This document shows, one piece after another, positions 16,054 to 23,835 of a stretch of 64,000 nt of DNA. The translations under genes and the position numbers were made by a program. The notes under the pieces are model-generated. The model saw only the letters and a list, made by a program, of their open reading frames with translations. It was not told where the DNA came from and did not search any database. Numbering within the stretch: the first letter of the stretch is position 1; every line of letters starts with the position of its first letter. The DNA lies in assembly GCF_030294945.1 (NCBI RefSeq), contig NZ_AP018448.1, forward strand, positions 10,264,501-10,328,500. Direction: 5' to 3'. Origin of the DNA: Streptomyces graminofaciens. GTDB lineage: Bacteria > Actinomycetota > Actinomycetes > Streptomycetales > Streptomycetaceae.

Positions 16054-16115
16054 AGTCCCGGCGTGCGCGCACTGTTGCCGCTGGCGTCCGAGTGCGGGAT
16101 CTCGGTCCCTCGGGG

Positions 16116-16676
16116 TCAGCCTGCTGCTTCCTTGCGGCGCGCCCGGTAGGCGGCGACATGCAAGCGGTTGCCGCAGGTGCGGCTGTCGCAGTAGCGGCGG
16201 GAGCGGTTGCGGGAGAGGTCGACGAAGGCGCGGCGGCAGTCGGGGGCCTCGCAGCGGCGCAGTCGTTCCTGCTCCCCGGCGACCACGAAGAAGGAGAGGG
16301 CCATGCCGCAGTCGGCCGCGAGATGGTCGGCGACGGACGCGCCGGGGGCGAAGTAGTGCACATGCCAGTCGTAGCCGTCGTGGTTGGTGAGCCGGGGCGT
16401 GGTGCCGGCCGCGGCGATCAGGTCGTTGATGACCATGGCGGCCGAGGCCGGGTCGGGTGCGGTGAAGACCTCGGCGAACCGGCCGCGAACCCTGCGGACG
16501 GCCGCGAGATCGAGTTCGGACAGCGCACCGACGTCACTGACCTTGTTCTTTCCTACGAATTCGGCGAGCGCCGCGACATCCGCGAGCCCGTCCGCCACCG
16601 TGTCGTTCTCCGGCGCGGTGTTCACCAGATCCACCACGGTGTCGAGAGCACACCGGGTGTCGTGGGTGATCAGCAC
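16116..16676 (-). CDS. ABATE/CGNR zinc-finger regulator
   Basis: 186 residues. The N-terminal ~130 residues match the ABATE-type ligand-binding domain (DLVNTAPENDTVADGL, then VRRVRGRFAEVF and the W-H-H-containing middle). The C-terminal ~45 residues are a CGNR zinc finger: RRCEAPDCRRAFVDLSRNR followed by RRYCDSRTCGNR, with four cysteines spaced for zinc and a basic tail for DNA contact. Such proteins are putative transcription factors of unknown target. The GTG at 16676 is preceded by AGGGAG at 6 bases. Confidence 0.85.
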   Translation of the reverse strand: MLITHDTRCALDTVVDLVNTAPENDTVADGLADVAALAEFVGKNKVSDVGALSELDLAAVRRVRGRFAEVFTAPDPASAAMVINDLIAAAGTTPRLTNHDGYDWHVHYFAPGASVADHLAADCGMALSFFVVAGEQERLRRCEAPDCRRAFVDLSRNRSRRYCDSRTCGNRLHVAAYRARRKEAAG

Positions 16677-17064
16677 GTTTCGCTCCCTGGCCTGCGGGGG
16701 TCGGGCGGGCGCCCGCCGATGCTGGCCGATGGTAGTGGTTCGGCGGGGTGACCGGCCGTCGCGGACCGGTGGGAGACGTGCCCGGAGGGCTGTCAAGGTC
16801 GGAATTCGCCACCGGGTGCGGCGGGGAGGGGCGAAGGGGGGCGAAGGGGCGGGGGTGCCGGGCGGGAGTGCGGGATGAGGCGGGGAGCGGGGAGCGGGGA
16901 GCGGAGGGGGGAGGGTGGGGTGGGGGCCAGGGACCCTTGGCTGTGCCGCGCTGCCGGGCCGCAGGGGAGAGTGGCTTGGCAGCGCGCACCGGCGCGACGT
17001 ACCGACACCGATGTGCGCGCTCTTCGGCCCGACGCGCGACCACGCCCGTAACTCGGGCATGACG
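16677..17064. other. Gene-free interval with a G-tract cluster
   Basis: About 390 bases between the CGNR gene and the ssgB terminator. Its main feature is a run of guanine tracts on the plus strand at 16817-16926, including three consecutive CGGGGAG units. No frame here has streptomycete codon bias and length together. Confidence 0.6.
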
Positions 17065-17107
17065 CACCGGCGCCGTCGCGCGGGAGTCCGCGGCGACGGC
17101 GCCGGTG
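17065..17107 (-). terminator. Terminator downstream of ssgB
   Basis: Perfect 15-bp stem CACCGGCGCCGTCGC / GCGACGGCGCCGGTG, located 75 bases after the ssgB stop. Confidence 0.75.
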
Positions 17108-17181
17108 TATGCCGTATGCAGTTGTCTTGGCCCGAGCCGTCTCCCCGAGTGGACGGCGCCGGGCGGCTCTGTGGGGTGTCC

Positions 17182-17595
17182 CTAGCTCTCCGCCAGGATG
17201 TGTGAGAGTTCCTGATCGAGATCGAAGTGCCGGTGTTCCGTGCCGGGCGGCACGGCTGCGTCCGTCCGCTTCAGGAACGACTCCAGGGCCCGCGCCGGGG
17301 CCTCCAGCAGGGCTTCGCCTTCCGGTGAGCTCAGGGCGATGCAGACGACGCCCTGACCGTGACTGCGCGACGGCCAGACGCGGACGTCGCCGGTGCCGGT
17401 GGGCCGATGCAGGCCCTCGGCGAGGAGGTCGCGGGCGAACACCCACTCGACGGTTTCCTCGGCTCCGGTGTGGAAGGTTGCGTGCACGGCGTAGGGATCG
17501 GCCGTGTCATACCGCAGTCCTGCGGGAACAGGCAGTGAGGACTCGCTCGACACAACGAGGCGCAGGTGCAGCTCGCAGCTGACCGTGGTGTTCAT
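17182..17595 (-). CDS. ssgB: SsgB, sporulation septum-site protein (SALP family)
   Basis: 137 residues of the SsgA-like (SALP) family found only in morphologically complex actinomycetes. The sequence (MNTTVSCELHLRLVVSS, VEWVFARDLLAEGL, DVRVWPSR, then FLKRTDAAVPPGTEHRHFD near the end) is the one I know as SsgB of S. coelicolor. SsgB recruits FtsZ to future septum sites during sporulation-specific division and is the archetype of the family. A possible stress-sigma-factor promoter lies about 62-85 bases upstream, and a strong terminator follows the gene, so it is monocistronic. Confidence 0.97.
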   Translation of the reverse strand: MNTTVSCELHLRLVVSSESSLPVPAGLRYDTADPYAVHATFHTGAEETVEWVFARDLLAEGLHRPTGTGDVRVWPSRSHGQGVVCIALSSPEGEALLEAPARALESFLKRTDAAVPPGTEHRHFDLDQELSHILAES

Positions 17596-17656
17596 AAGCG
17601 CCAAGGCCTTTCGCTCAGTGTGCGCTCGGGGATTCGCACGTCGGCGAAATCGACAT

Positions 17657-17680
17657 GCCACCTACGGTGCCGTTGTAAAC
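17657..17680 (-). promoter_or_regulatory. Candidate sigma-H/sigma-B-type promoter of ssgB
   Basis: On the minus strand GTTT and GGTGGC are separated by 14 bases, close to the GTTT-N14-16-GGGTAT pattern of SigB-like factors in Streptomyces. Transcription of ssgB by sigma H is established in S. coelicolor as I recall; that this exact site is used is inferred. Confidence 0.4.
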
Positions 17681-17786
17681 CCCTCTGAGTGTTTTGCGTC
17701 GCTTTTGGTAGCTCATCCGGCCGAGACCGCCTTCGCCGGGTACGACCATTCCGGTGACCGGTTTCTCTCCGGTAGGGTTTGGCCGT

Positions 17787-18266
17787 ATGGATACGGGGAG
17801 TAACGGAACGGGGGAGGTCGCCTTGGCGGCCGATGGAACGAAGTGTGAGACAAACGTAGCGAACAGCGAGGCCGATGTGGCCAAAGACGAAGCACCGCTC
17901 GGATCCCGTGCGCCGGAATTCATCAAGGCGCGGCGGATGCTGCACCTGAGCTGGCAGGTGGTCATCTTCATCGTCGGGCTCGCGGTGGTCGTGGCGGGCG
18001 TGATCATGCTGCCGCTGCCCGGCCCCGGCTGGGTCGTGATCTTCGGCGGTATGGCGATCTGGGCGACGGAATTCGTCTGGGCGCAGCTGGTGCTGCGCTG
18101 GACCAAGCGGAAGGTCACCGAGGCCACGCAGCGCGCGCTCGACCCCAGAGTCCGGCGTCGCAACATCATTCTGACGACGATCGGCCTGGTGATCGTGGCC
18201 GCCCTCGTCGGTTTCTACGTCTGGAAGTTCGGCTTCGAGATGCCCTGGAACATCAAGGACCAGTGA
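17787..18266 (+). CDS. PGPGW-type membrane protein (TIGR02611-like)
   Basis: 159 residues. A charged N-terminal ~50 residues precedes two close hydrophobic segments (WQVVIFIVGLAVVVAGVIML and a re-entrant stretch containing LPGPGWVVIFGGMAIWATEF), then a basic cytoplasmic loop and a final helix (IILTTIGLVIVAALVGFYVW). The LPGPGW motif is the family signature; function is unknown. TAGGGT at 17773-17778 ends 8 bases before the ATG, so the mRNA is probably leaderless. It is divergent from ssgB. Confidence 0.85.
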   Translation: MDTGSNGTGEVALAADGTKCETNVANSEADVAKDEAPLGSRAPEFIKARRMLHLSWQVVIFIVGLAVVVAGVIMLPLPGPGWVVIFGGMAIWATEFVWAQLVLRWTKRKVTEATQRALDPRVRRRNIILTTIGLVIVAALVGFYVWKFGFEMPWNIKDQ

Positions 18267-18344
18267 ATCCCGCCGGGTCGCACGGGGCATCCGGGGCGTG
18301 GTCGGAGGCACCCTCTGACATGGGGTAATGTTCTTCCTGCATCC

Positions 18345-18419
18345 GGGCGATTAGCTCAGTGGGAGAGCGCTTCGTTCACACCGAAGAGGTCACTGGTTCG
18401 AACCCAGTATCGCCCACCA
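18345..18419 (+). tRNA. tRNA-Val(CAC), copy 1
   Basis: Cloverleaf with acceptor GGGCGAT/ATCGCCC, anticodon arm CTTCG-TTCACAC-CGAAG giving CAC (reads GTG), T-loop GGTTCGAACC. CCA is encoded at 18417-18419. The mature part is identical to the copy at 29728. Confidence 0.95.
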
Positions 18420-18428
18420 CCCGATGGT

Positions 18429-18462
18429 GACCCGGCCCACGGAAACCGTGGGCCGGGTCGTT
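18429..18462 (+). terminator. Terminator after tRNA-Val(CAC) copy 1
   Basis: Perfect 14-bp stem GACCCGGCCCACGG / CCGTGGGCCGGGTC around AAA, followed by GTTTTC. Confidence 0.85.
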
Positions 18463-18549
18463 TTCGTCATGGTGGGTCGCTTTCCGGGCGCACCCCCCGC
18501 TTGAACCCGGCCGTCTGCCGCCTGCTCATGTCGCGCTGGCCATTCACAG

Positions 18550-18585
18550 CTCGAACTGCTCGAACTGCTTGAACTGCTTGAAGTG
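18550..18585. repeat. Four-copy 9-bp tandem repeat
   Basis: CTCGAACTG, CTCGAACTG, CTTGAACTG, CTTGAAGTG in direct succession in non-coding sequence downstream of the secreted-protein gene. Confidence 0.85.
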
Positions 18586-18668
18586 ATGGGACTGCTTACT
18601 GCAGGACCCAGCTACGAAGTTCATCAGGAGTGTGCCCGGGTGCATGGGCACACATCAGGCAAGGCCTC

Positions 18669-19274
18669 TCAGCTGCTGCCCATCTTGTGGCCGATGTTGG
18701 CGGCGAACGTCCCCCACGTCCTGTTGGCGGTGTTCTTGTTCAGCCCGTCCGGTATGGTCGGCTTGGTGACGTAGGCGCGGACACCGAGGTACAGATACCC
18801 GTGCTTGCGGTAGATGGTGAAGTAGATCCGGGAGCCCGTGCCGTCGAAGTGGCCCTTCTTCGCGATGAAGTGCCAGCCGTACTTGACGCCGCCGCGGTAG
18901 ACCTTGACCGGGGCCTTCTTGCAGCCAAAGGGATCCGCGAAGCACGCCGTCAGGTTCATGGTCGTGCCGTCGCGTGTGGGCAGCTTCTTCGCGGCGCCCT
19001 TGACCGGGAAGGTGCAGCCGCCGAAGCAGTTCTTCAGGGCGTTGTACGCCTTCTTCTCGGCGCCTGCCTTCGTCTTTCGCTTCACGATCTGGAAGTTGTA
19101 CTTGTAGAGCAGACGAGACCCCGCCGCCGAGACGTCGGTGGCGGGAGCGGCGGGCGCAACCGGCGCCGTCACGGCGGTGACCGGCGCGACGGGCGCGGCG
19201 GACGCGGGAGTGGTGACGGCAAGGCTGCCGACGGCAGCGACGGTGGCCAGGGTCAGGCCTAATGTCCTACGCAT
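18669..19274 (-). CDS. Secreted basic protein of unknown function
   Basis: 201 residues with a clear Sec signal peptide: MRRTLGLTLATVAAVGSLAV followed by cleavage near PASA-AP. An Ala/Pro/Val/Thr linker follows, then a compact Lys/Arg/aromatic-rich domain with four cysteines in two pairs (NCFGGC and ACFADPFGC) and repeated Tyr/Gly pairs (GGVKYGWHF, YRKHGYLYLG). The mature domain is strongly cationic. I do not recognise the family. AGGAAA precedes the ATG. The gene has no operon partner. Confidence 0.8.
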   Translation of the reverse strand: MRRTLGLTLATVAAVGSLAVTTPASAAPVAPVTAVTAPVAPAAPATDVSAAGSRLLYKYNFQIVKRKTKAGAEKKAYNALKNCFGGCTFPVKGAAKKLPTRDGTTMNLTACFADPFGCKKAPVKVYRGGVKYGWHFIAKKGHFDGTGSRIYFTIYRKHGYLYLGVRAYVTKPTIPDGLNKNTANRTWGTFAANIGHKMGSS

Positions 19275-19862
19275 GAGGTTTCCTTTCGGCCCATTCGGGA
19301 ATCGAAGCGATGCGAAGCTCGTCGAGTCGAGCCCGAGCCGGATCGTTTCAGAGGTCGGATCAGGCGGATAGTGGCCCAAAGGGCAGTGCCCTTTGGGGTA
19401 TCGGCCGATCACCTGATCCTGAGTCGGTCGCTGGTGGCGTTCTCCCGGAACCGGACGGACACGGCCTCCGTGGATCATGGAGTTCTCCACGCTTCGACGG
19501 TGGCGAGGGCGTCGTCTTCGTCCCGGCGTCCTCCCGAACCGCCGTCCACGCCTCGCGTGAGGTCGGCGCGAAGGTGGACGAGCGCCAGGTCGGAGCGCGC
19601 ACCTCACCCGCCACGGTTGGCGCCGTCCGCGACCTGATCGCGGCGCATGGCGGGGGCCTGTCCGCCCCGTGGCGCTTTCGGCCCCGCCCCGACCGAGTCT
19701 CCAGGTCGTCGTCGCGGCCGTTCCGTCGGCGGCAACTCTTCTACCTGGGCGTTTACTTGACCATCCGTCACGACACGGCCCTCGCGGCCCGCCCGGCTGC
19801 CTCTTCGCGTGCGAGTAAATCCTGTCCGAATCATTGACGTCTCCTGCGGGGCTCCGTAGCTT
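19275..19862. other. Gene-free interval upstream of the sugar-transport cluster
   Basis: Nearly 590 bases holding the promoters of the secreted-protein gene (minus) and the ABC cluster (plus). Part of it, about 19480-19690 on the plus strand, reads as coding-like residues (EGVVFVPASSRTAVHASREVG) without a credible start and ribosome binding site; it may be a decayed gene. Nothing else could be supported. Confidence 0.4.
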
Positions 19863-19870
19863 GTGCCAGC

Positions 19871-19893
19871 AAGCGCTTACTTGAAACGATTCA
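19871..19893 (+). promoter_or_regulatory. Candidate LacI-family operators before the ABC cluster
   Basis: Perfect palindrome AAGCGCTT (19871-19878) is followed after three bases by the imperfect palindrome TGAAACGATTCA (19882-19893). Central-CG palindromes of this kind are typical LacI/GalR-family sites. They lie 36-58 bases before the lipoprotein start; no LacI gene is in the window. Confidence 0.45.
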
Positions 19894-19928
19894 TGGCGCG
19901 GGACGCAGCGTCGCGGGGAGGCTCAACC

Positions 19929-21218
19929 ATGCAGCAAAACAGGAACGTTGAGAGGCGAACGATCCTCAAGGCGGCCGGGGCGTCCCTGGCCGTCGCGGGT
20001 CTGGGGGCCACGGCCACGGCCTGCGGCGGCGGGAGTGATTCCGCGGACGGCACGGTGACGATCCGTTACGCGTGGTGGGGTGCCGAGGACCGTGCGGAGA
20101 AAATCAAGAAGACCATCGCCCTTTTCGAGAAGAAGTACCCGAAGATCAAGGTGAAGACCGACTTCCAGCCGTACACCGACTTCTGGAAGAAGTTCAACAC
20201 CCAGGCCTCGGGCGGCAATCCGCCGGACGTCTTCCAGAATGCCATTGGATTCCTTCGGAAATACGACGCGAAGAATGTTCTGCTCGATCTCAGTGAGCAG
20301 GTGAAGGCGGGCAATCTCTCGATGGAGGGATTCCGGGCCGGACTCGACAAGTTCGGTGAGATCGACGGCAAGCTCCTCGGGGTTCCGGTCGGTTCCAACT
20401 CCATGTCCCTGGTGATCGACCAGCCCGTCTACACCAAGGCCGGCGTCAAGCCGGAACAGGGCTGGACCTGGGACGACTTCGACGCGGCGATGAAGAAGAT
20501 CCGCGACAAGACGGGCCGGGCCGGCGACAGCGGCATGTACGGGGTCATGTACCTCTACGACCTCTACCTCCGCCAGAACGGCAAGGCGTTCTTCACCGAG
20601 GACTCGCTCGGCTTCACCGAGGCGGATCTGAAGCAGTGGTGGTCGAAGGCGGAGAAGGGCCTGGAGGAGGGTCTCTACGCCGACCCCAAGAAGGTCGCCC
20701 AGATCAAGCCCAAGTCGGCGGTCTCCGCTGAGCTCGCCGGTGGTGAGTTCACCTGGGACAACTTCACCCTCCGCTACTCCTCCGAGGGCAAGAGCGAGTA
20801 CCGCCTGGCGCCCATCCCGACCACGGACGGGAAGAAGACCGGCCAGTACCTCGGCTCGCTCATGCTGAGCGCCTCCAAGCGGACCCAGCACCCCAAGGAG
20901 GTCGCGCAGTTCATCGACTTCATGGTGCACGAGCCCGAGGTCGCCAAGATCATGGGCTACGACCGCGGCGTACCCGCGACCCAGGCCCAGTACGACGCGT
21001 TCACGCCGACCGACGAGGTCAACAAGGCGATCGCCGCGTACGAGGAGTCCCTCGTCGAGGCGGGCGTGCTGGAGCCCATCACCCCGCACCCGAACGGCGC
21101 CGACATCTGCGAGGCCGCGTTCCTGCGCATCGGTGAGGAACTGGCCATGGGCAAGCGCTCGGTGGACGACGCCGTCAAGCAGTTCTTCACCGAGTCGAAG
21201 ACGGCTCTCGGCAGCTGA
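19929..21218 (+). CDS. Extracellular sugar-binding lipoprotein of an ABC importer
   Basis: 429 residues. The signal region has twin arginines (VERRTILKAAGAS) and a lipobox ending ATAC with lipidation at C32, followed by GGGSDSADG. The mature part is a family 1 solute-binding fold: VTIRYAWWGAEDRAEKIKK, then PPDVFQNAIGFLRKYDAKN and conserved GVPVGSNSMSLVID. It should capture oligosaccharide at the cell surface for the two permeases encoded next. The neighbouring lyase and DUF624 genes suggest rhamnogalacturonan-derived sugars. Start: ATG at 19929 with GGGGAGG upstream. The stop shares a base with the next ATG. Confidence 0.92.
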   Translation: MQQNRNVERRTILKAAGASLAVAGLGATATACGGGSDSADGTVTIRYAWWGAEDRAEKIKKTIALFEKKYPKIKVKTDFQPYTDFWKKFNTQASGGNPPDVFQNAIGFLRKYDAKNVLLDLSEQVKAGNLSMEGFRAGLDKFGEIDGKLLGVPVGSNSMSLVIDQPVYTKAGVKPEQGWTWDDFDAAMKKIRDKTGRAGDSGMYGVMYLYDLYLRQNGKAFFTEDSLGFTEADLKQWWSKAEKGLEEGLYADPKKVAQIKPKSAVSAELAGGEFTWDNFTLRYSSEGKSEYRLAPIPTTDGKKTGQYLGSLMLSASKRTQHPKEVAQFIDFMVHEPEVAKIMGYDRGVPATQAQYDAFTPTDEVNKAIAAYEESLVEAGVLEPITPHPNGADICEAAFLRIGEELAMGKRSVDDAVKQFFTESKTALGS

Positions 21219-22222
21219 TGGGAACCACCGTGACACACGCCCCTGCGACGGAGAGCCTGTCCAAGGACGAGCGCTCCGAGCCGCGGCACGGTCCGGTCGA
21301 CTCCCCGCGCCCCGCCGCCCTCAAGCGGCGGGGCCGGCGGGAGACCCTGGCCGGTTATCTCTTCATGTCTCCGTGGATCGCCGGTTTCCTGCTGCTGACA
21401 GCGGGCCCGATGATCGCCTCGCTCTACTTCGCCTTCACCGACTACAACCTGTTCGACCCACCCAAGTGGATCGGGCTCGACAACTTCTCCGAGATGTTCG
21501 CCGACCCGCGCTGGCGCCATTCGGTGCAGGTCACGCTCTGGTACGTCGTCGTCGGTACGCCGCTGAAGCTGCTCGCGGCGCTCGGTGTGGCGCTGCTGCT
21601 GGCCCAGAAGCGGCGCGGCCAGGCCTTCTACCGGGCCGCCTTCTACGCGCCGTCGCTGATCGGGGCGAGCGTCTCCATCGCGATCGTATGGAAGGCGATC
21701 TTCTCGGACGACGCGGTCGTCGACCGTACGCAGAAACTGTTCGGGGTGGATGTCGGCGGCTGGTCCGGCGACCCGGACCTGATCATCTACAGCCTGGTGG
21801 CGCTCACCGTCTGGCAGTTCGGCGCACCCATGGTCATCTTCCTGGCCGGGCTGAAGCAGGTGCCGCGCGAGCTGTACGAGGCGGCCGAGGTCGACGGGGC
21901 GGGCAAGCTGCGGCGGTTCTGGAACATCACCCTGCCGATGATCTCGCCGGTCCTCTTCTTCAACGTCCTGCTTGAGACCATCCACTCCTTCCAGATCTTC
22001 AGCTCGGCGTACATCGTCGGCGGCGGTGCCGGAGGCAACTCCTGTGGTCCTGCCGACGGTTCGATGGTCTACACCTGTTATCTCTACGTTCAGGGCTTCG
22101 AGAACAGCCGGATGGGTCTGGCCTCCGCGATGGCCTGGATGCTGCTCGTCGCGGTCGCCCTGGTGACGGCGGTGCTGTTCTGGTCCCAGAAGCGCTGGGT
22201 GCACTACGAGGAGGGTGCCTGA
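21218..22222 (+). CDS. ABC sugar transporter permease 1 (MalF/LplB type)
   Basis: 334 residues. A basic cytoplasmic N-terminus of about 45 residues precedes six predicted helices. The EAA loop that docks the ATPase reads EAAEVDGAGKLRRFWNITLP. The ATG overlaps the preceding TGA by one base (TGATG), so translation is coupled. A Cys-containing periplasmic loop (GGNSCGPADGSMVYTC) is unusual in the family. Confidence 0.93.
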   Translation: MGTTVTHAPATESLSKDERSEPRHGPVDSPRPAALKRRGRRETLAGYLFMSPWIAGFLLLTAGPMIASLYFAFTDYNLFDPPKWIGLDNFSEMFADPRWRHSVQVTLWYVVVGTPLKLLAALGVALLLAQKRRGQAFYRAAFYAPSLIGASVSIAIVWKAIFSDDAVVDRTQKLFGVDVGGWSGDPDLIIYSLVALTVWQFGAPMVIFLAGLKQVPRELYEAAEVDGAGKLRRFWNITLPMISPVLFFNVLLETIHSFQIFSSAYIVGGGAGGNSCGPADGSMVYTCYLYVQGFENSRMGLASAMAWMLLVAVALVTAVLFWSQKRWVHYEEGA

Positions 22223-23115
22223 TGAGCGCACAGGCCACCGAGATCAGCCCGGCCCCGTCCACGAAGGCCGGTGCCCTCCGGCGCGGACTGCCCGGTGCCG
22301 TCGCCTGGCACCTCGGGTCCCTCGCGGTCCTGGCGGTGATCCTCTATCCGGTGATCTGGGTCGTCGGCGGCTCGTTCAAGAAGAGCGAGGACATCGTCGG
22401 CAGTCTGGACCTGTTCCCGACCGACCCGATCGTCGCGAACTACACCCGGCTCAGCGACGGCATCGCCGACATCCCGATCTCCACGTTCTTCGTCAACTCG
22501 CTGACACTCGCCGTCGGCTCCGTGATCGGCATCCTGGTCTCCTGCTCACTGACGGCGTACGCCTTCGCGAAGATCAGGTTCGCGGGCCGGAACCTGCTGT
22601 TCACGCTGATGATCGGCACGCTCCTGCTGCCGTACCACGTGCTTCTCATCCCGCAGTACGTGCTGTTCCGCAACATGGGCGCGATCGACACCTACACCCC
22701 ACTCCTGCTCCCGAAATACCTGGCCACGGAGGCGTTCTTCGTCTTCCTGATGGTGCAGTTCATGCGGAACCTGCCCAAGGAACTCGACGAGGCGGCCCGG
22801 CTCGACGGCTGCGGCCACTTCCGGATCTACTGGTCGATCGTGCTGCCGCTGTGCCGGCCCGCGCTCATCACCAGCGCGATCTTCACCTTCATCAACGCCT
22901 GGAACGACTTCATGGGCCCGCTGATCTATGTGAATACGCCCGACAAGTACACGGTCTCGCTCGGCCTGAAGATGTTCGTGGACCAGGACGCCGTGGCCAA
23001 CTACGGCGGAATGATCGCCATGTCGCTGGTCGCCCTGCTGCCGGTGCTGGCCTTCTTCCTGGCCTTCCAGCGGTACCTGATCGACGGTATGGCCACGTCG
23101 GGCCTGAAGGGCTGA
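22222..23115 (+). CDS. ABC sugar transporter permease 2 (MalG/LplC type)
   Basis: 297 residues with six predicted helices and EAA loop EAARLDGCGHFRIYWSIVLPL. Start overlaps the previous stop (TGATG). No ATPase gene follows; in Streptomyces such importers are usually energised by the shared ATPase MsiK encoded elsewhere. Confidence 0.93.
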   Translation: MSAQATEISPAPSTKAGALRRGLPGAVAWHLGSLAVLAVILYPVIWVVGGSFKKSEDIVGSLDLFPTDPIVANYTRLSDGIADIPISTFFVNSLTLAVGSVIGILVSCSLTAYAFAKIRFAGRNLLFTLMIGTLLLPYHVLLIPQYVLFRNMGAIDTYTPLLLPKYLATEAFFVFLMVQFMRNLPKELDEAARLDGCGHFRIYWSIVLPLCRPALITSAIFTFINAWNDFMGPLIYVNTPDKYTVSLGLKMFVDQDAVANYGGMIAMSLVALLPVLAFFLAFQRYLIDGMATSGLKG

Positions 23116-23127
23116 GGTGAGCTGATC

Positions 23128-23730
23128 ATGGCCCGGGCCCAGGTGAAGGCCGCCGAACCCCGTGGGGAGTCACTGCTCGCCGAGCGGTTCGCGCTGTTTG
23201 CCGAGTGTCTGCTCACCGGCGTGTGGATCGCGGTGGCCTCGCTGCCGCTGGTGACGTACCCCGCCGCGTTCGCCGCCGGCTCCCGGCATCTGCGCCGTCG
23301 CGCGACCCATCAGGGCGGCGGCTGGCGGGAGTTCGTGGCCGACTTCCGGGCGGCGGTGCGCGGCGGGTGGCTCGTCGGGCTCGCCGGCTGGGCGGCGTTC
23401 GCGGCGGTATGGGTGGACGTCCAAGCAGTGCGCGCCGGCGTTCCGGGCGGTCCGTTGGTCGGCGTCGTCGGGATCCTGGCGCTGATCGGCGCCGCCGTGG
23501 CCGCACTGCGCGCGGCTGCGGTCTGGGAGCCCGGCGTCGGCTGGCCGGCGCTGCTCGGCGGGGCCGGGCGGCGGACCGTGCTCGACCCCGCCGGGTCCTT
23601 CCTCGTCGTCGGCGGGCTGGTCGTCGTGGCCTGCTCCGCCTGGTTCGTCGCGCCGCTGGCGGTCCCGGTCCTCGGGGCCGTCGCGGCGGCCGCCGTCGCG
23701 GTGGAAGAGCGGTACCGGCGCCGCCCCTGA
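23128..23730 (+). CDS. DUF624 (YesL-like) membrane protein
   Basis: 200 residues, very Ala/Val/Gly-rich with about five hydrophobic helices. The first helix region (GVWIAVASLPLVTYPAAFAAGSRHLRR) resembles the YesL/DUF624 family, whose members lie in rhamnogalacturonan and other plant-polysaccharide clusters of Bacillus. Its role is unknown. It starts 12 bases after the second permease, clearly in the same operon. Confidence 0.75.
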   Translation: MARAQVKAAEPRGESLLAERFALFAECLLTGVWIAVASLPLVTYPAAFAAGSRHLRRRATHQGGGWREFVADFRAAVRGGWLVGLAGWAAFAAVWVDVQAVRAGVPGGPLVGVVGILALIGAAVAALRAAAVWEPGVGWPALLGGAGRRTVLDPAGSFLVVGGLVVVACSAWFVAPLAVPVLGAVAAAAVAVEERYRRRP

Positions 23731-23835
23731 CCTATGGCCACGCCTCGCGCAAGGCCGGCCTCCCGGGCGTCACAGCTCTCTGTCATGCCCCTGACCATCC
23801 CGCACGCAAGACTTCCCGTACGGAAAGGAAAGGCC

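Noticed and set aside
18583..18774. 63-codon plus-strand frame with Leu/Glu repeats upstream
   Set aside because: It reads through the 9-bp tandem repeat and the antisense of the secreted-protein gene, and has no ribosome binding site.
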